Positions 1 through 8,646 of a stretch of DNA of 64,000 bases are shown here, piece after piece (within the stretch, counting starts at the first letter, position 1; each line of letters starts with the position of its first letter). Made by a program: the position numbers and the translations under genes. Below the pieces are notes generated by a model. It did not search any database. It was not told the origin of the DNA and worked only from the letters and a program-made list of their open reading frames with translations. Source of the DNA: Nocardia vaccinii NBRC 15922 (GTDB taxonomy: Bacteria; Actinomycetota; Actinomycetes; Mycobacteriales; Mycobacteriaceae); NCBI RefSeq assembly GCF_001613305.1, contig NZ_BDCC01000009.1, forward strand, positions 1 to 64,000, given 5' to 3'.

Positions 1-110
1 GCCGCCTCCGGCCGCTGACCTGTCCAGGCAGCGTTTGTTCATGCCTGTACAGGGCGGCCTGCGTGGTCACGCTCCGCTGCCGCCTCCGGCCGCTGACCTG
101 TCCAGGCATG
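1..110. repeat. Tandem GC-rich repeat between atpF and the next atp gene
   Basis: Positions 1-30 recur exactly at 79-108, a 30-bp direct repeat with a 78-bp period. The second unit is a complete element at 40-110, bounded by 13-bp inverted tips (CATGCCTGTACAG at 40-52 and CTGTCCAGGCATG at 98-110, one mismatch). Its interior (about 52-94) resembles the repeats at 5463-5506 and 14909-14952, sharing CCTGCGTGGT-ACGC and a TGCCGCC-CCGG block. The window starts inside the first unit, so more copies may lie upstream. It sits just after the atpF stop in an otherwise compact operon. No atpH start is recognised in these bases. Confidence 0.8.
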
Positions 111-111
111 G

Positions 112-669
112 CTACCTTCCGACCCCGATACCGGCCTGCAGATCCAGTTCTGCAAGAAATCGGTCGATGGAGGCGGCCTGTTTGGCCTCATCGGCAACCG
201 ACTGCCCGATGATCTTCTCGGCGAGATCGACCGCGGTGTGGCCGAGTTCGGCACGAAGTTCGGTCACGATCTGCTGACGCTGGGCCTCGAGCTGCGTGTG
301 GCCGGTGGCCACGATGCGGTCCGCCTCGGCCTGGGCCTCCGCGCGCAGCTGCGCGAGGATCTGCTGGCCCTGGGTGCGCGCCTCTTCACGGATGCGCGCG
401 GCCTCGAGCCGGGCGTCGGCCAGCTGCTGCTGATACTGCGCCAGCGTTTCCTGTGCCTGCGCCTGTGCGGCTTCGGCTTTCTCGAGCCCGCCCTCGATCT
501 TCTCCGAACGTTCGTCGAGCACCTTGCTCAAGCGCGGGGCGACGTACTTGAAGAACACGACGGCGACGACGATGAAGACCACCGCCGACCAAAAGATGTC
601 GTACGGCTCCGGCAGCAGCGGGTTCGGATCCGAACCGCTGTCGGCCGCGAGCAAAACCATCCCGTTCAT
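112..669 (-). CDS. atpF: ATP synthase F0 subunit b
   Basis: Peripheral-stalk subunit b of the F1F0 ATP synthase, linking the membrane a/c sector to F1 through the delta subunit. The 185-residue product has one N-terminal membrane segment (about residues 24-42, [16 protein letters not shown]) followed by a long Ala/Gln/Glu/Arg-rich coiled coil to about residue 150. Length and layout are normal for actinobacterial b. Its start lies 5 bp after the atpE stop, so the two are translationally close. A second in-frame ATG three codons downstream is also possible. It belongs to the minus-strand atpB-atpE-atpF operon, and the rest of the atp genes lie beyond position 1. Unusually, a repeat element follows the stop instead of the next gene. 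Confidence 0.95.
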   Translation of the reverse strand: MNGMVLLAADSGSDPNPLLPEPYDIFWSAVVFIVVAVVFFKYVAPRLSKVLDERSEKIEGGLEKAEAAQAQAQETLAQYQQQLADARLEAARIREEARTQGQQILAQLRAEAQAEADRIVATGHTQLEAQRQQIVTELRAELGHTAVDLAEKIIGQSVADEAKQAASIDRFLAELDLQAGIGVGR

Positions 670-674
670 GGCAA

Positions 675-968
<294 letters not shown>

Positions 969-1007
969 TCAGTCGGTGTGCGGTTGTCTGTGGGCGCGTA
1001 TGCGCGG

Positions 1008-1799
1008 TCAGTGCGAATCGGCGTGCTGCGCCAGGCCGATGTATACGGCTGTCAGCAGCGCGAAAACGTAGGCCTGCAAGAAAATCACCAGCATCTCGAA
1101 CAGCGTGAAGGCGAAACCGCCGGCCAGCGAGAACGGGGACAGGCCCTTCATCCAGGCGGCGCCGTCGAACAGGAAGAACTGCGTGGCGCTGAAGAACAAC
1201 ACCAGCATGATGTGTCCGGCCAGCATGTTCGCCATGAGTCGCACGGTGAGCGTGAACGGGCGCAGGAGGAAGGTCGAGATGAACTCGATCGGAATCAGCA
1301 GCACGTGCATCGCGGGCGGCACATTGGGCACCACGATGGACGAGCGCATGTACTTCCAGAAGCCGTACTTCTTGATACCGATGTAGTTGAACGCGACGTA
1401 CGCGACAATTGCCAGCACCAGCGGCATACCGATCCGCGCGTTCGAGGAAATGTTCAGGAACGGGATCACGCTGGAGAAGTTCAGGAACAGGACGGCGAAG
1501 AAGATCGACGCGATCAGCGGGAAGAACTTCTTGCCGGTTTCCTTGCCCAGCACCTCGAAGCAGATCTGCTCACGCACGAATACGAGACCGTATTCGGCGA
1601 CGTTCTGCAGACCGCGCGGTACGAGTTTGGGACTGCGGAACGCCAGCGCCATGAAGGCGATCAGAACCGCAGCCATGACGACGCGGATCAGCATCAAACG
1701 GTTGAGCTCGAAAGGAGTCCCGCCGAACAGCACCGCCGAAGGGAAAAAGTCGGACAGCGAGGGCGCATGGAACTCGCCCGCCAGAGTGGTGACGCTCAG
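1008..1799 (-). CDS. atpB: ATP synthase F0 subunit a (probable CTG start)
   Basis: Proton-channel subunit a of F0. It has several hydrophobic helices and the conserved stretch with the essential arginine (TVRLMANMLAGH). The family N-terminus FHAPSLSDFFPSAVLFGGTPFELNRL is encoded, but the open frame (from 1829) has no ATG, TTG or GTG before the GTG at 1733, which would remove FHAPSLSDFFPSA. A CTG at 1799-1797 has a GGGAG ribosome site 6 bases upstream and yields 263 residues beginning LSVTTLAGEFHAP, so I use it. Translation from the 1733 GTG (241 residues) is the alternative. The operon continues with atpE and atpF. Confidence 0.9.
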   Translation of the reverse strand: MSVTTLAGEFHAPSLSDFFPSAVLFGGTPFELNRLMLIRVVMAAVLIAFMALAFRSPKLVPRGLQNVAEYGLVFVREQICFEVLGKETGKKFFPLIASIFFAVLFLNFSSVIPFLNISSNARIGMPLVLAIVAYVAFNYIGIKKYGFWKYMRSSIVVPNVPPAMHVLLIPIEFISTFLLRPFTLTVRLMANMLAGHIMLVLFFSATQFFLFDGAAWMKGLSPFSLAGGFAFTLFEMLVIFLQAYVFALLTAVYIGLAQHADSH

Positions 1800-2101
1800 C
1801 GTTCTCTCCCGTGTTCGGGCCGCGGCATATCAAGGGTCTCCGCGGTTCGATCGGACATTGACGATCAGGTGGTCGACTAGGGTCGGCTCGAAGTTCGTCA
1901 GCAGCTGAGGCGGGAAGGAACCCGCTCGAGGCGTCTGTACGTCGGCGACATCGTCGACGGTGCAGAGCCGAACCCCCTTAAGGCCCGGCACGGCTGCAAG
2001 CATACCGGCAATGGCCGGATCGCAATGATCGCCCCCACTGATCGGATGCTTACGGTAAAGAGTTTACCAAGCCATCTACGACAACGTGTAGGGGGTATCG
2101 C
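1800..2101 (-). promoter_or_regulatory. Leader between AtpI-like gene and atpB
   Basis: About 300 bases without a gene, unusually long inside an atp cluster. It contains a perfect short inverted repeat GGTAAA-GAG-TTTACC at 2054-2068, 30 bases beyond the AtpI-like stop. The last bases before atpB hold the GGGAG ribosome site. A promoter for the atp structural genes here is an inference; I could not identify a convincing -35/-10 pair. Confidence 0.35.
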
Positions 2102-2629
2102 TCACAGTTTTGAACGATCTTGCCCGGAGCCCTCGCCCGGCGGGGTCACGACCGGAACCCGTTGGCGCAGTACGCCGTACGTCTCCGCACCCAGAACGAC
2201 GAGCAGCGCGCCCACCACGGTCAGGAACAACGACATCCGGTCGTAGAAGTCGAAACGCTTCAGCACCGCGACGACGACGAGGACAACCAGGAGTTTGCCG
2301 ACCCAGCTGCCCAGCATCACCATGCCCTGGATGCCGGTCTCCAATCTCGCACTGAACAGCACCAGCGCGGCGGTGGTCAGAATGAAGAACCCGCCGATAG
2401 CCGAGCCGATCACCGCACCCCACAAACCGGGCAGACCCGCGAAGATCGTGGCCAGCACACACGAGATCAGCACCAGCGCGATCAATCCGGCGATGCCGTA
2501 GCGCAGCGCCGCCCGCAGCGCCTGATCGGCGGGCTCCAGGCGCTCTCCGTGGTTAGCCGAGCTGCCGCCGCCGGGCCCGTCGCTCGCCCGCTGGGGATCG
2601 TCGGGATGGGATTGCGGTGCCGTGGTCAC
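2102..2629 (-). CDS. AtpI-like conserved membrane protein
   Basis: A 175-residue protein with a hydrophilic, Gly/Ser/Asp-rich N-terminus (about 40 residues) and four hydrophobic segments from about residue 42 to 155 (YGIAGLIALVLISCVLATIF, GAVIGSAIGGFFILTTAALV, MVMLGSWVGKLLVVLVVVAV, LTVVGALLVVLGAE). Its position directly upstream of atpB and its topology match the actinobacterial protein found there (Rv1303-like), related in role to AtpI, which helps assemble the c ring. GTG start at 2629. It follows wecA by 10 bases and is probably cotranscribed. Confidence 0.75.
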   Translation of the reverse strand: MTTAPQSHPDDPQRASDGPGGGSSANHGERLEPADQALRAALRYGIAGLIALVLISCVLATIFAGLPGLWGAVIGSAIGGFFILTTAALVLFSARLETGIQGMVMLGSWVGKLLVVLVVVAVLKRFDFYDRMSLFLTVVGALLVVLGAETYGVLRQRVPVVTPPGEGSGQDRSKL

Positions 2630-2639
2630 GGTGCGAAGT

Positions 2640-3836
2640 TTACTCGCCGCTTACTTCCGGCCCGTTCGGCGTCGGATCGCCGGAAACCGACCGGCGCTTG
2701 CGCAGCCCCACCGCCTCGCGCAGCGAAGGCACCGCGGTGAGCACCAATGCACACACCAGACCGGCCGCGAACAGCAGCACCACCAGCCGCCGATCGATCA
2801 GCGAGGAGCCGACCGCGCCGAAGGCCAGCACGCCGACCCAGAGGTAGATGGTGAGCACGACGCGGCGCTGGGAATGCCCGATCTGCAACAGCCGGTGATG
2901 CAGGTGCATCTTGTCCGGCGTGGAGAAGCTCACTCCCGCCCGGACCCGGCGCACGATCGCCAGCACCAGATCCAGCACCGGAATGAACATCACCGCACCG
3001 ACCAGCAACAGCGGCGACAGCAGACCGACGATGTCGCGCGCGCCGTATCCGGTCAGCGGAATCCGGCCCGAGGCGCCGGTGGAGACCGCCGCCAACATGA
3101 GCCCGATCAGCATCGAACCCGAGTCACCCATGAATATCCGGGCGGGCTGGAAATTGTGCGGCAGGAATCCCAGGCAGCCGCCCGCGAGTGCGGCCGCGAG
3201 CATCGCCGGTGGGTACCCGTCGGTGGCCCCGCCCTGCTGGTACAGCAGCCCGGCCGCGAAGACGAACACCGCCAGCGCGGCGATCACCCCGAGTCCGGCC
3301 GCCAGCCCGTCCAGCCCGTCGACGAAGTTCCACGCGTTGATCATGGTGACCGTGATGATCACCGTCACCGCGCCGCCGTACAGCTGGTCCAGCACCACCG
3401 TGGTGTTGGTGAACGGGTTGTAGATCGCGACCCAACTCAGTCCCATCACGGCCATCACGCAGGCCGCGGTGATCTGGCCGACGAATTTGGTCAGCGCGTC
3501 CAGGCCCCAGCGGTCGTCGATGATGCCGACCAGCACGATGAGCGTGCCCGCGATCACGACCGCGGGGACGTCGTGCGGATAGTCGAAACCCCGTCGCAGC
3601 GCGGGTAGCTGGTGGGCGAACAGCACCGCGGCCACCACGCCCAGATAGATGCCCACCCCGCCCATCCGCGGGATCGGTTTGACGTGCACGTCGCGTTCGC
3701 GCGGAATGGCGACCGCGCCGAACTTGATCGCCAGCACCCGAATACCACCGGTGGACAGCAGAGTCACCACCGTCGACACGAGCAGGACCAGCAGAAGCTC
3801 GCGCAGCGGAACGACCGCGCCCTGGCTGAATATCAT
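2640..3836 (-). CDS. wecA: Undecaprenyl-phosphate GlcNAc-1-phosphate transferase WecA
   Basis: Integral membrane enzyme that transfers GlcNAc-1-phosphate from UDP-GlcNAc to decaprenyl/undecaprenyl phosphate. In mycolata this is the first step in the arabinogalactan linker. The 398-residue protein has about eleven membrane segments, the Mg-binding aspartates in VGIIDDRWGLD, the NAWNFVDGLDGLAAG motif and FMGDSGSMLIG. A histidine motif LHHRLLQIGHSQRR follows. This is the MraY/WecA family pattern, and the HH-H motif separates WecA from MraY. ATG start at 3836, 11 bases after the upstream gene; the position between Sua5-type and AtpI-like genes is conserved in mycobacteria (rfe). Confidence 0.93.
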   Translation of the reverse strand: MIFSQGAVVPLRELLLVLLVSTVVTLLSTGGIRVLAIKFGAVAIPRERDVHVKPIPRMGGVGIYLGVVAAVLFAHQLPALRRGFDYPHDVPAVVIAGTLIVLVGIIDDRWGLDALTKFVGQITAACVMAVMGLSWVAIYNPFTNTTVVLDQLYGGAVTVIITVTMINAWNFVDGLDGLAAGLGVIAALAVFVFAAGLLYQQGGATDGYPPAMLAAALAGGCLGFLPHNFQPARIFMGDSGSMLIGLMLAAVSTGASGRIPLTGYGARDIVGLLSPLLLVGAVMFIPVLDLVLAIVRRVRAGVSFSTPDKMHLHHRLLQIGHSQRRVVLTIYLWVGVLAFGAVGSSLIDRRLVVLLFAAGLVCALVLTAVPSLREAVGLRKRRSVSGDPTPNGPEVSGE

Positions 3837-3847
3837 CTACCAGGCCG

Positions 3848-4513
3848 TCACCGCGACGCTCGGACCGTGAGGTCCCCCGGCGCAATGCCGAGCACCTCGC
3901 CCACCTGTTCGGCGCTCACCGCGCCCTCGCGCAGGATGCGCGGACTGTCCGCGGTGAGGTCCACGATCGTCGAGGGGACGCCGTGATCGGCCGGTCCGCC
4001 GTCCAGGTACACACCGACCAGCTCGCCGAGCTGTTCGCGCGCCTCCTGCACGGTCGCGGCGGCGGGCTGCCCGGAGACGTTCGCACTGGACACCGCCAAC
4101 GGGCCGACCTCCCGGAGCAGTTCCAGCGCCACCGGATGCAGCGGCATCCGCAACATCACCGTGCCGCGGGCGTCGCCCAGATCCCATGCCAGCGAAGGAG
4201 CTTGCTGCACAACCAGACTCAAGCCGCCCGGCCAGAACGCCCGGATCAGATCGCGCGCGTGCTGCGATACGGAGAACACGAGTCCGTCGATGGTGTTCCA
4301 GGACCCCACCAGCACCGGCACCGGCATATCGCGGCCGCGGCGCTTGGCGGCCAGCAGATCGGCGACCGCCCCGGAATCGAAGGCATCTGCCGCCAGGCCG
4401 TACACGGTGTCGGTGGGAATGACCGCGAGCCGTCCGGATTTCAACGTCGTCCGCGCGGCGGTCAGCCCGGCGGCACGTGAGTCGGGATCGGAGCAGTCGT
4501 AGACGATACTCAC
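3848..4513 (-). CDS. L-threonylcarbamoyladenylate synthase
   Basis: Sua5/YrdC/YciO-family enzyme making threonylcarbamoyl-AMP from threonine, bicarbonate and ATP, the first step of the t6A37 modification of ANN-decoding tRNAs. The 221 residues contain AVIPTDTVYGLAADA, the AAKRRGRDMPVPVLV basic motif and SSANVSGQPAA, which form the active cleft. It has no C-terminal Sua5 domain, as in the mycobacterial homolog (Rv1301). GTG start at 4513. Upstream, the usual neighbour prmC is separated by an ABC exporter locus and a toxin-antitoxin pair. Confidence 0.93.
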   Translation of the reverse strand: MSIVYDCSDPDSRAAGLTAARTTLKSGRLAVIPTDTVYGLAADAFDSGAVADLLAAKRRGRDMPVPVLVGSWNTIDGLVFSVSQHARDLIRAFWPGGLSLVVQQAPSLAWDLGDARGTVMLRMPLHPVALELLREVGPLAVSSANVSGQPAAATVQEAREQLGELVGVYLDGGPADHGVPSTIVDLTADSPRILREGAVSAEQVGEVLGIAPGDLTVRASR

Positions 4514-4573
4514 CCGGGTGAGTGTATTTGCTGGCGCGAACGGAGGTGCGGCGGGAGTCTCGACATCGGCGAA

Positions 4574-5416
4574 TCACCGCACCAACCGGCCCAGAAGGGC
4601 AGAGGCACAGGCGATTCCGAGTACCGCCGCCAGCACGAGAACGCCCATGTCGAGCCATAGCCGGTCGGCCGCGCCGATGAGCAGACCGCGCAGCGCGTCC
4701 ACCTCGTAGCTGAGCGGATCGACGTGACTGATCACACGTAGCCACCCCGGCATGAGATCGATCGGATACAGCGCGTTGGAGGCGAAGAACAGCGGCATGG
4801 TGATCGCCTGGCCGATGCCCATCAGCCGGTCGCGTTTGGTCACCAGACCCGCGATGGACATCGACAGGCAGGCGAAGAAGGACGCGCCCAGGATCACCAC
4901 GACCACCGCGCCGAGCAGTCTGATCGGGTTCACCGTCAGGTGCACGCGCATCAGCAGCGACAGCACCACGATGATCAGCACCTGCGCGACCGAGCGCACT
5001 CCGACCGCGAAGCATTTGCCGGTGATCAGCGCGGCACGCGGGGTCGGCGTGACCAGCAGTTTGTTCAGGATTCCGGCGTCCCGGTCCCAGATCAGCTGGA
5101 TGCCGTACAGGATCGCGATGAACAGCGCCGACTGCGCGATGACGCCGGGTGCGAGGAAGTCCAGGTAGGGCAGCGAACCGGTCGGGATGCTGTGCAGCCG
5201 GGAGAAGGTGGTGCCGAAGATCAGCATCCACAGCGCGGGCTGCACCGCGCGGGTGCACAGTTCGGTGCGATCGTGGCGCAGTTTCTGCAGCTCCACCAGC
5301 GCAAACGTCCCGATCCGCGAACTCAGCGCGACCGCGCGACCCACACCGCGCGGCGCCTGGCGCAGCGGCGGGAATTCAGCCGGCACGCTGAGCGGTTCGG
5401 CGTGTGTTTCGGACAC
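4574..5416 (-). CDS. ABC-2 type exporter permease
   Basis: A 280-residue transporter membrane subunit of the DrrB/ABC-2 type. It has six hydrophobic segments and the ABC-2 pattern around PYLDFLAPGVIAQSALFIAILYG and FFASNALYPIDLMPGWLRVISHVDPLSYEVDALRGLL. I place the start at GTG 5416 because GGAGGGAGGG lies 7 bases upstream and gives MSETHAEPLSVPAEF; the open frame continues further upstream but without homology. Its ATPase partner immediately upstream is broken (see 5376-5808), so this permease is either orphaned or works with an ATPase encoded elsewhere. Confidence 0.88.
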   Translation of the reverse strand: MSETHAEPLSVPAEFPPLRQAPRGVGRAVALSSRIGTFALVELQKLRHDRTELCTRAVQPALWMLIFGTTFSRLHSIPTGSLPYLDFLAPGVIAQSALFIAILYGIQLIWDRDAGILNKLLVTPTPRAALITGKCFAVGVRSVAQVLIIVVLSLLMRVHLTVNPIRLLGAVVVVILGASFFACLSMSIAGLVTKRDRLMGIGQAITMPLFFASNALYPIDLMPGWLRVISHVDPLSYEVDALRGLLIGAADRLWLDMGVLVLAAVLGIACASALLGRLVR

Positions 5417-5808
5417 CGCGCAGCCCTCCCTCCGTATTCGAACCGTGCCTTCGCCGACGTCCACGGGGCCCTGCGTGGTCACGCGAGTTGCTTGCTTCGG
5501 GCCCGTCGCTCCCGTCGGAGTCCAGCCCGGCGCCGGCGTGGCGCCGGAAGACGTCCTCGAGCGTGGCCTCCGGGCCCAGGGCGGCCCGCAGATCCGCCGG
5601 TGAACCGACCGCCCGCAGAATCCCCTTGTGCAGCAGAGCGATTCGATCGCACAGCACATCGGCCTCGGCCATGTAGTGGGTGGTGAGCAGCGCGTTCGAT
5701 ACGCAGATCCAGATCGTGCACAACGGTGTGGTCGCCGTAGCGGTGCGTCAGGCCGACGCATTCCACGGCCGGGATATCACCGGGTGGCTCAACGGATTTC
5801 GCCGTCAT
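5376..5808 (-). pseudogene. ABC exporter ATPase, internally deleted and frameshifted
   Basis: The ATG at 5808 starts a normal DrrA-like N-terminus (VECVGLTHRYGDHTVVHDLDLRI). The sequence then jumps, near 5700 and in another frame, to the C-terminal part LLTTHYMAEADVLCDRIALLHKGILRAVGSPADLRAAL. Walker A, Q-loop, signature and Walker B, normally about 150 residues between these points, are absent; only the H-loop histidine remains. No single frame covers both parts. The tail runs through the repeat at 5463-5506 and past the permease start. It is a non-functional remnant, unless an assembly error explains the gap. Confidence 0.85.
5463..5506 (+). repeat. Dispersed 44-bp repeat, copy B
   Basis: A 44-bp unit with inverted tips (ACGGGGCCC at 5463-5471, GGGCCCGT at 5499-5506) and the internal block CTGCGTGGTCACGC. 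The copy at 14909-14952 in reverse orientation shares the left 21 bases with one difference and the right CTTCGGGCCCGT exactly; only the middle differs. It lies in the tail of the broken ATPase gene, before the permease start. Confidence 0.75.
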
Positions 5809-5935
5809 CGCGCGCCCCCGGTCTCGCTCGTGCCGAATACCGTTCTGGTGCGCGCGGATCGGGTATTCGGCGGTATTCGACTCTTGCACCGGAAGCCGGT
5901 CCGGTCGCAGTCGAACGGCGGGCTATCGAGTACTT

Positions 5936-5957
5936 CTTGTACGATATATCGTACAAG
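5936..5957. promoter_or_regulatory. Perfect 22-bp operator palindrome of yefM-yoeB
   Basis: The half-site CTTGTACGATA is followed directly by its exact reverse complement. It ends 3 bases before the AGGAGGT ribosome site of yefM. YefM-type antitoxins bind palindromes with TGTAC cores near their own promoter (known for E. coli), and both arms here contain that core. Binding of YefM or the YefM-YoeB complex is therefore inferred. Confidence 0.85.
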
Positions 5958-5973
5958 ACAGGAGGTCGCAGCC

Positions 5974-6231
5974 ATGACCGCACTACCCATCTCAACCGTT
6001 CGCCAGAATCTATTCGGCCTGGTCCAGCAGGTGAACGACGACCATGACCCGGTCACAGTGGTATCCAAGAGCGGCGAGAACGCGGTACTCGTCGCTGAAT
6101 CTGATTGGAACTCGTTGCAGGAAACGCTCTACGTCCTGTCTACCCACGGCGGCGTTCAGTTGCTGGCCTCCGCTGAGGCCGCGCGACGCGGTGAGACCGA
6201 ATTCCACGAACTCCTCGACCCGGATGCCTGA
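5974..6231 (+). CDS. yefM: Antitoxin, YefM/Phd family
   Basis: Antitoxin that neutralises the YoeB-type RNase by wrapping it and represses its own operon. The 85-residue product shows the YefM layout: an N-terminal Phd/YefM fold (ISTVRQNLFGLVQQVNDDHDPVTVVSKSGENAVLVAESDWNSLQETLYVL) and a flexible acidic C-terminal toxin-binding tail (RRGETEFHELLDPDA). The ATG at 5974 has a perfect AGGAGGT at 5960-5966. Its stop overlaps the toxin start (TGATG at 6229-6233). The pair is on the opposite strand to the surrounding housekeeping genes, indicating insertion. Confidence 0.93.
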   Translation: MTALPISTVRQNLFGLVQQVNDDHDPVTVVSKSGENAVLVAESDWNSLQETLYVLSTHGGVQLLASAEAARRGETEFHELLDPDA

Positions 6232-6503
6232 TGCCGAGCGATCGTAAGCTCTCCTTTACTTCACAAGGCTGGCACAGCTACGCAGCTTGGCTCGCCCCCG
6301 ATCGCACCGTCTTGAAAGCCGCGAACAAGCTGATCGAGGCGGTATTGGTGGATCCGTTCACCGGTATCGGCAAGCCGGAGCCACTGCGCCATCAACTGGC
6401 CGGCCATTGGTCGCGACGAATCACCCAGGAACATCGACTTGTCTACTACGTGACGGATACGGAGATCGTCGTAGTGCAGGTCGGCGGTCATTACAACGAT
6501 TGA
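6231..6503 (+). CDS. yoeB: Toxin, YoeB/Txe-family mRNA interferase
   Basis: Ribosome-dependent endoribonuclease that cleaves mRNA in the A site when not held by YefM. The 90 residues align along their length with YoeB: GKPEPLRHQLAGHWSRRITQEHRLVYYVTD and the terminal GGHYND. The catalytic residues known from YoeB are present as E50 (GKPE), R69 (EHR), H87 and Y88. ATG at 6231 overlaps the antitoxin stop by one base, so expression is translationally coupled. It ends 3 bases from the convergent prmC stop. Confidence 0.94.
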   Translation: MPSDRKLSFTSQGWHSYAAWLAPDRTVLKAANKLIEAVLVDPFTGIGKPEPLRHQLAGHWSRRITQEHRLVYYVTDTEIVVVQVGGHYND

Positions 6504-6506
6504 GCC

Positions 6507-7385
6507 TCAGTCCGCGGTGCGGCGGGCGGCGACGAAGCGGGGTTTACCCGCGAGATCGGGATGCTCGACGACGGCGGTGAATCGGCCGGCGCCCGCGAAC
6601 AGGGCGGCGACCCGGGAACCGTTGGTGTCGTCGTGTTCGACCGCGGCCACGCCGTCCGCGCGGAGCAGGCGGGTGATGGTGTCGATCATCGGGGTGATCA
6701 CGGACAGGCCGTCGGAGCCGCCGAACAGGGCCCGATGCGGGTCGTGGTCGGCCACCTCGGGGTCCAGCCGCGCACCCTCGGGGATGTAGGGCGGATTGGC
6801 GACCAGTACGTCCACACGACCGTTCAAGGGGGACAACACATTCGGATCGGTGACGTCGCCGGCGTGCAGATATATGGGTGTATCACCCCGGGCGGCCTGC
6901 TCGTCGGCATTGCGGCGCGCCCACGCGCGCGCCGCCGGATCGAGCTCGACCGCGTGCACCTCGGCGTCGGGACGCGCATGCGCGATCGCCAGGGCGAGCG
7001 CACCCGATCCGGTACACAGATCCACCACGATCGGCGGATGTTCGTGCCCGGCCACCTCCAGGTGCGCCAGCGCCCAGGCGAACAGCAATTCGGTTTCCGG
7101 GCGCGGCACGAATACCCCCGGACCCACCGCCAGATCGATCTCGCCCATCGCCGCGACACCCGTGAGATGTTGCAGCGGAACACGTTCCGCGCGCCGGTCC
7201 ACCAGTTTGCGAAATTCCACGAGCTGTTCGGCGCTCAGCATCGGCACCAGCGCGAGACGTGAACGCTCCACCCCAAGCACATGGGCGGCGAGATATTCGG
7301 CGTCGGTGTGCGGACTGTGCACACCGGCGGATTCGAGCTGTGCGACCGCCTCGAGAACGACCGGACGCAAGGAAACGCGACTCAC
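6507..7385 (-). CDS. prmC: Release-factor glutamine methyltransferase PrmC
   Basis: SAM-dependent enzyme (HemK) that methylates the glutamine of the GGQ motif in release factors. The 292 residues have an N-terminal helical domain (1-80), then a Rossmann methyltransferase domain with VVDLCTGSGALALAIA, the substrate-binding NPPYIP motif at about residue 197, and PETELL. GTG start at 7385. It follows its substrate gene prfA by 181 bases, a conserved pairing. In mycobacteria the next gene downstream is the threonylcarbamoyl-AMP synthase gene; here about 2 kb of other DNA intervenes. Confidence 0.94.
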   Translation of the reverse strand: MSRVSLRPVVLEAVAQLESAGVHSPHTDAEYLAAHVLGVERSRLALVPMLSAEQLVEFRKLVDRRAERVPLQHLTGVAAMGEIDLAVGPGVFVPRPETELLFAWALAHLEVAGHEHPPIVVDLCTGSGALALAIAHARPDAEVHAVELDPAARAWARRNADEQAARGDTPIYLHAGDVTDPNVLSPLNGRVDVLVANPPYIPEGARLDPEVADHDPHRALFGGSDGLSVITPMIDTITRLLRADGVAAVEHDDTNGSRVAALFAGAGRFTAVVEHPDLAGKPRFVAARRTAD

Positions 7386-7566
7386 TGTGTTTTCGGCCTC
7401 CGCTTGGATCCGGCGAGTTTTCGGCGCTGTAAGCCCTTGGAGTTGCCGTTGGAGTTGGAGTTGGCGTCAGCCGACCTGACAGTTCCGGCCGACGGCGACG
7501 CTTCGCAGTGGGGCGGATCGCACCTGGGGCCGAATCCTTGTCCAGCGACATGATCACGCTACGGGA

Positions 7567-8646
7567 CTACTCGGCGGCTAGGCGGGCGGCTCGATCTGCC
7601 TCGCCGAGCGCGTCCAGGAGTGCGTCCAGATCCCCGTCCAGCACCGCATCCAGGTTGTGCGCCTTGAATCCGATGCGGTGGTCGGTGATCCGGTTCTCCG
7701 GGAAGTTGTAGGTGCGGATCCGCTCCGACCGGTCCACGGTGCGGATCTGGCTGGCGCGGCCGGCGGCGGCCTCCGCGTCTGCCTGTTCCTCGGCCAGCAG
7801 TTGCAGCCGGGCCGCGAGCACCTGCATCGCGCGGATCTTGTTCTGCAGCTGGGACCGCTCGTTCTGGCAGGTCACCACGATGCCGGTGGGCAGGTGGGTG
7901 ATGCGCACGGCCGAATCGGTGGTGTTGACGCCCTGACCGCCCTTACCGGAGGAGCGATAGACGTCGATGCGCAGATCACCCTCGTCGATCTGCACCTGCT
8001 CGACCTCGTCGGGTTCGGGATAGATCAGAATTCCCGCGGCCGAGGTGTGGATGCGCCCCTGGGATTCGGTCACCGGCACCCGCTGCACGCGGTGCACGCC
8101 GCCCTCGAACTTGAGCCGGGACCACACACCGTCGCGACTGGGCTCGCGACTCTTGATGGTGATCGTCGCCTCCTTGTAGCCGCCCAGATCGGAGATGGTG
8201 GCGTCGAGAATCTCGACCTTCCAGCCGCGTCGCTCGGCATAGCGGATGTACATCCGGGCCAGATCCGAGGCGAACAGCGCAGATTCCTCGCCGCCCTCGC
8301 CGGATTTCACCTCGAGCACCACGTCGTCGGCGTCGTGCGGATCGCGTGGGGCGAGCAGATCGGTGAGCGTCTTCTCCAGCTCCTGCACCTGCTCTTCCAG
8401 ATCCGGCACCTCGGCGGCGAAGGAAGCGTCGTCCGCGGCCAGCTCTCGCGCGGCGCTCAGGTCCTCGCGCGCGGCCTGCAGTTTGGTGTAAGCGGACATG
8501 ATCGGAGCCAGCTCGGCGAACCGCTTGCCCACGCGCCTGGCCTCGGCCGGATTGTTGTGCAGCGCCGGATCGGACAGCTGCGTCTCCAACCCGGCGTGTT
8601 CGGCCAGGATGTCGTCGATCGCGGACGGGGCCGTCACATCGGCCAT
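7567..8646 (-). CDS. prfA: Peptide chain release factor 1
   Basis: Terminates translation at UAA and UAG. The 359-residue protein has the stop-codon-reading RF1 tripeptide PVT (in [15 protein letters not shown]) and the peptidyl-hydrolysis GGQ motif in [17 protein letters not shown], which is the target of the adjacent PrmC. ATG start at 8646. The gap to prmC (7386-7566) contains a short imperfect GGAGTTG/GGCGTC-type repeat near 7440-7470 and no recognisable gene. Confidence 0.96.
   Translation of the reverse strand: MADVTAPSAIDDILAEHAGLETQLSDPALHNNPAEARRVGKRFAELAPIMSAYTKLQAAREDLSAARELAADDASFAAEVPDLEEQVQELEKTLTDLLAPRDPHDADDVVLEVKSGEGGEESALFASDLARMYIRYAERRGWKVEILDATISDLGGYKEATITIKSREPSRDGVWSRLKFEGGVHRVQRVPVTESQGRIHTSAAGILIYPEPDEVEQVQIDEGDLRIDVYRSSGKGGQGVNTTDSAVRITHLPTGIVVTCQNERSQLQNKIRAMQVLAARLQLLAEEQADAEAAAGRASQIRTVDRSERIRTYNFPENRITDHRIGFKAHNLDAVLDGDLDALLDALGEADRAARLAAE

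Noticed and set aside
1..110. CRISPR-like repeats at the window start
   Set aside because: Only two units, with tips forming inverted repeats and no spacers or cas genes; no CRISPR array was seen anywhere in the window.
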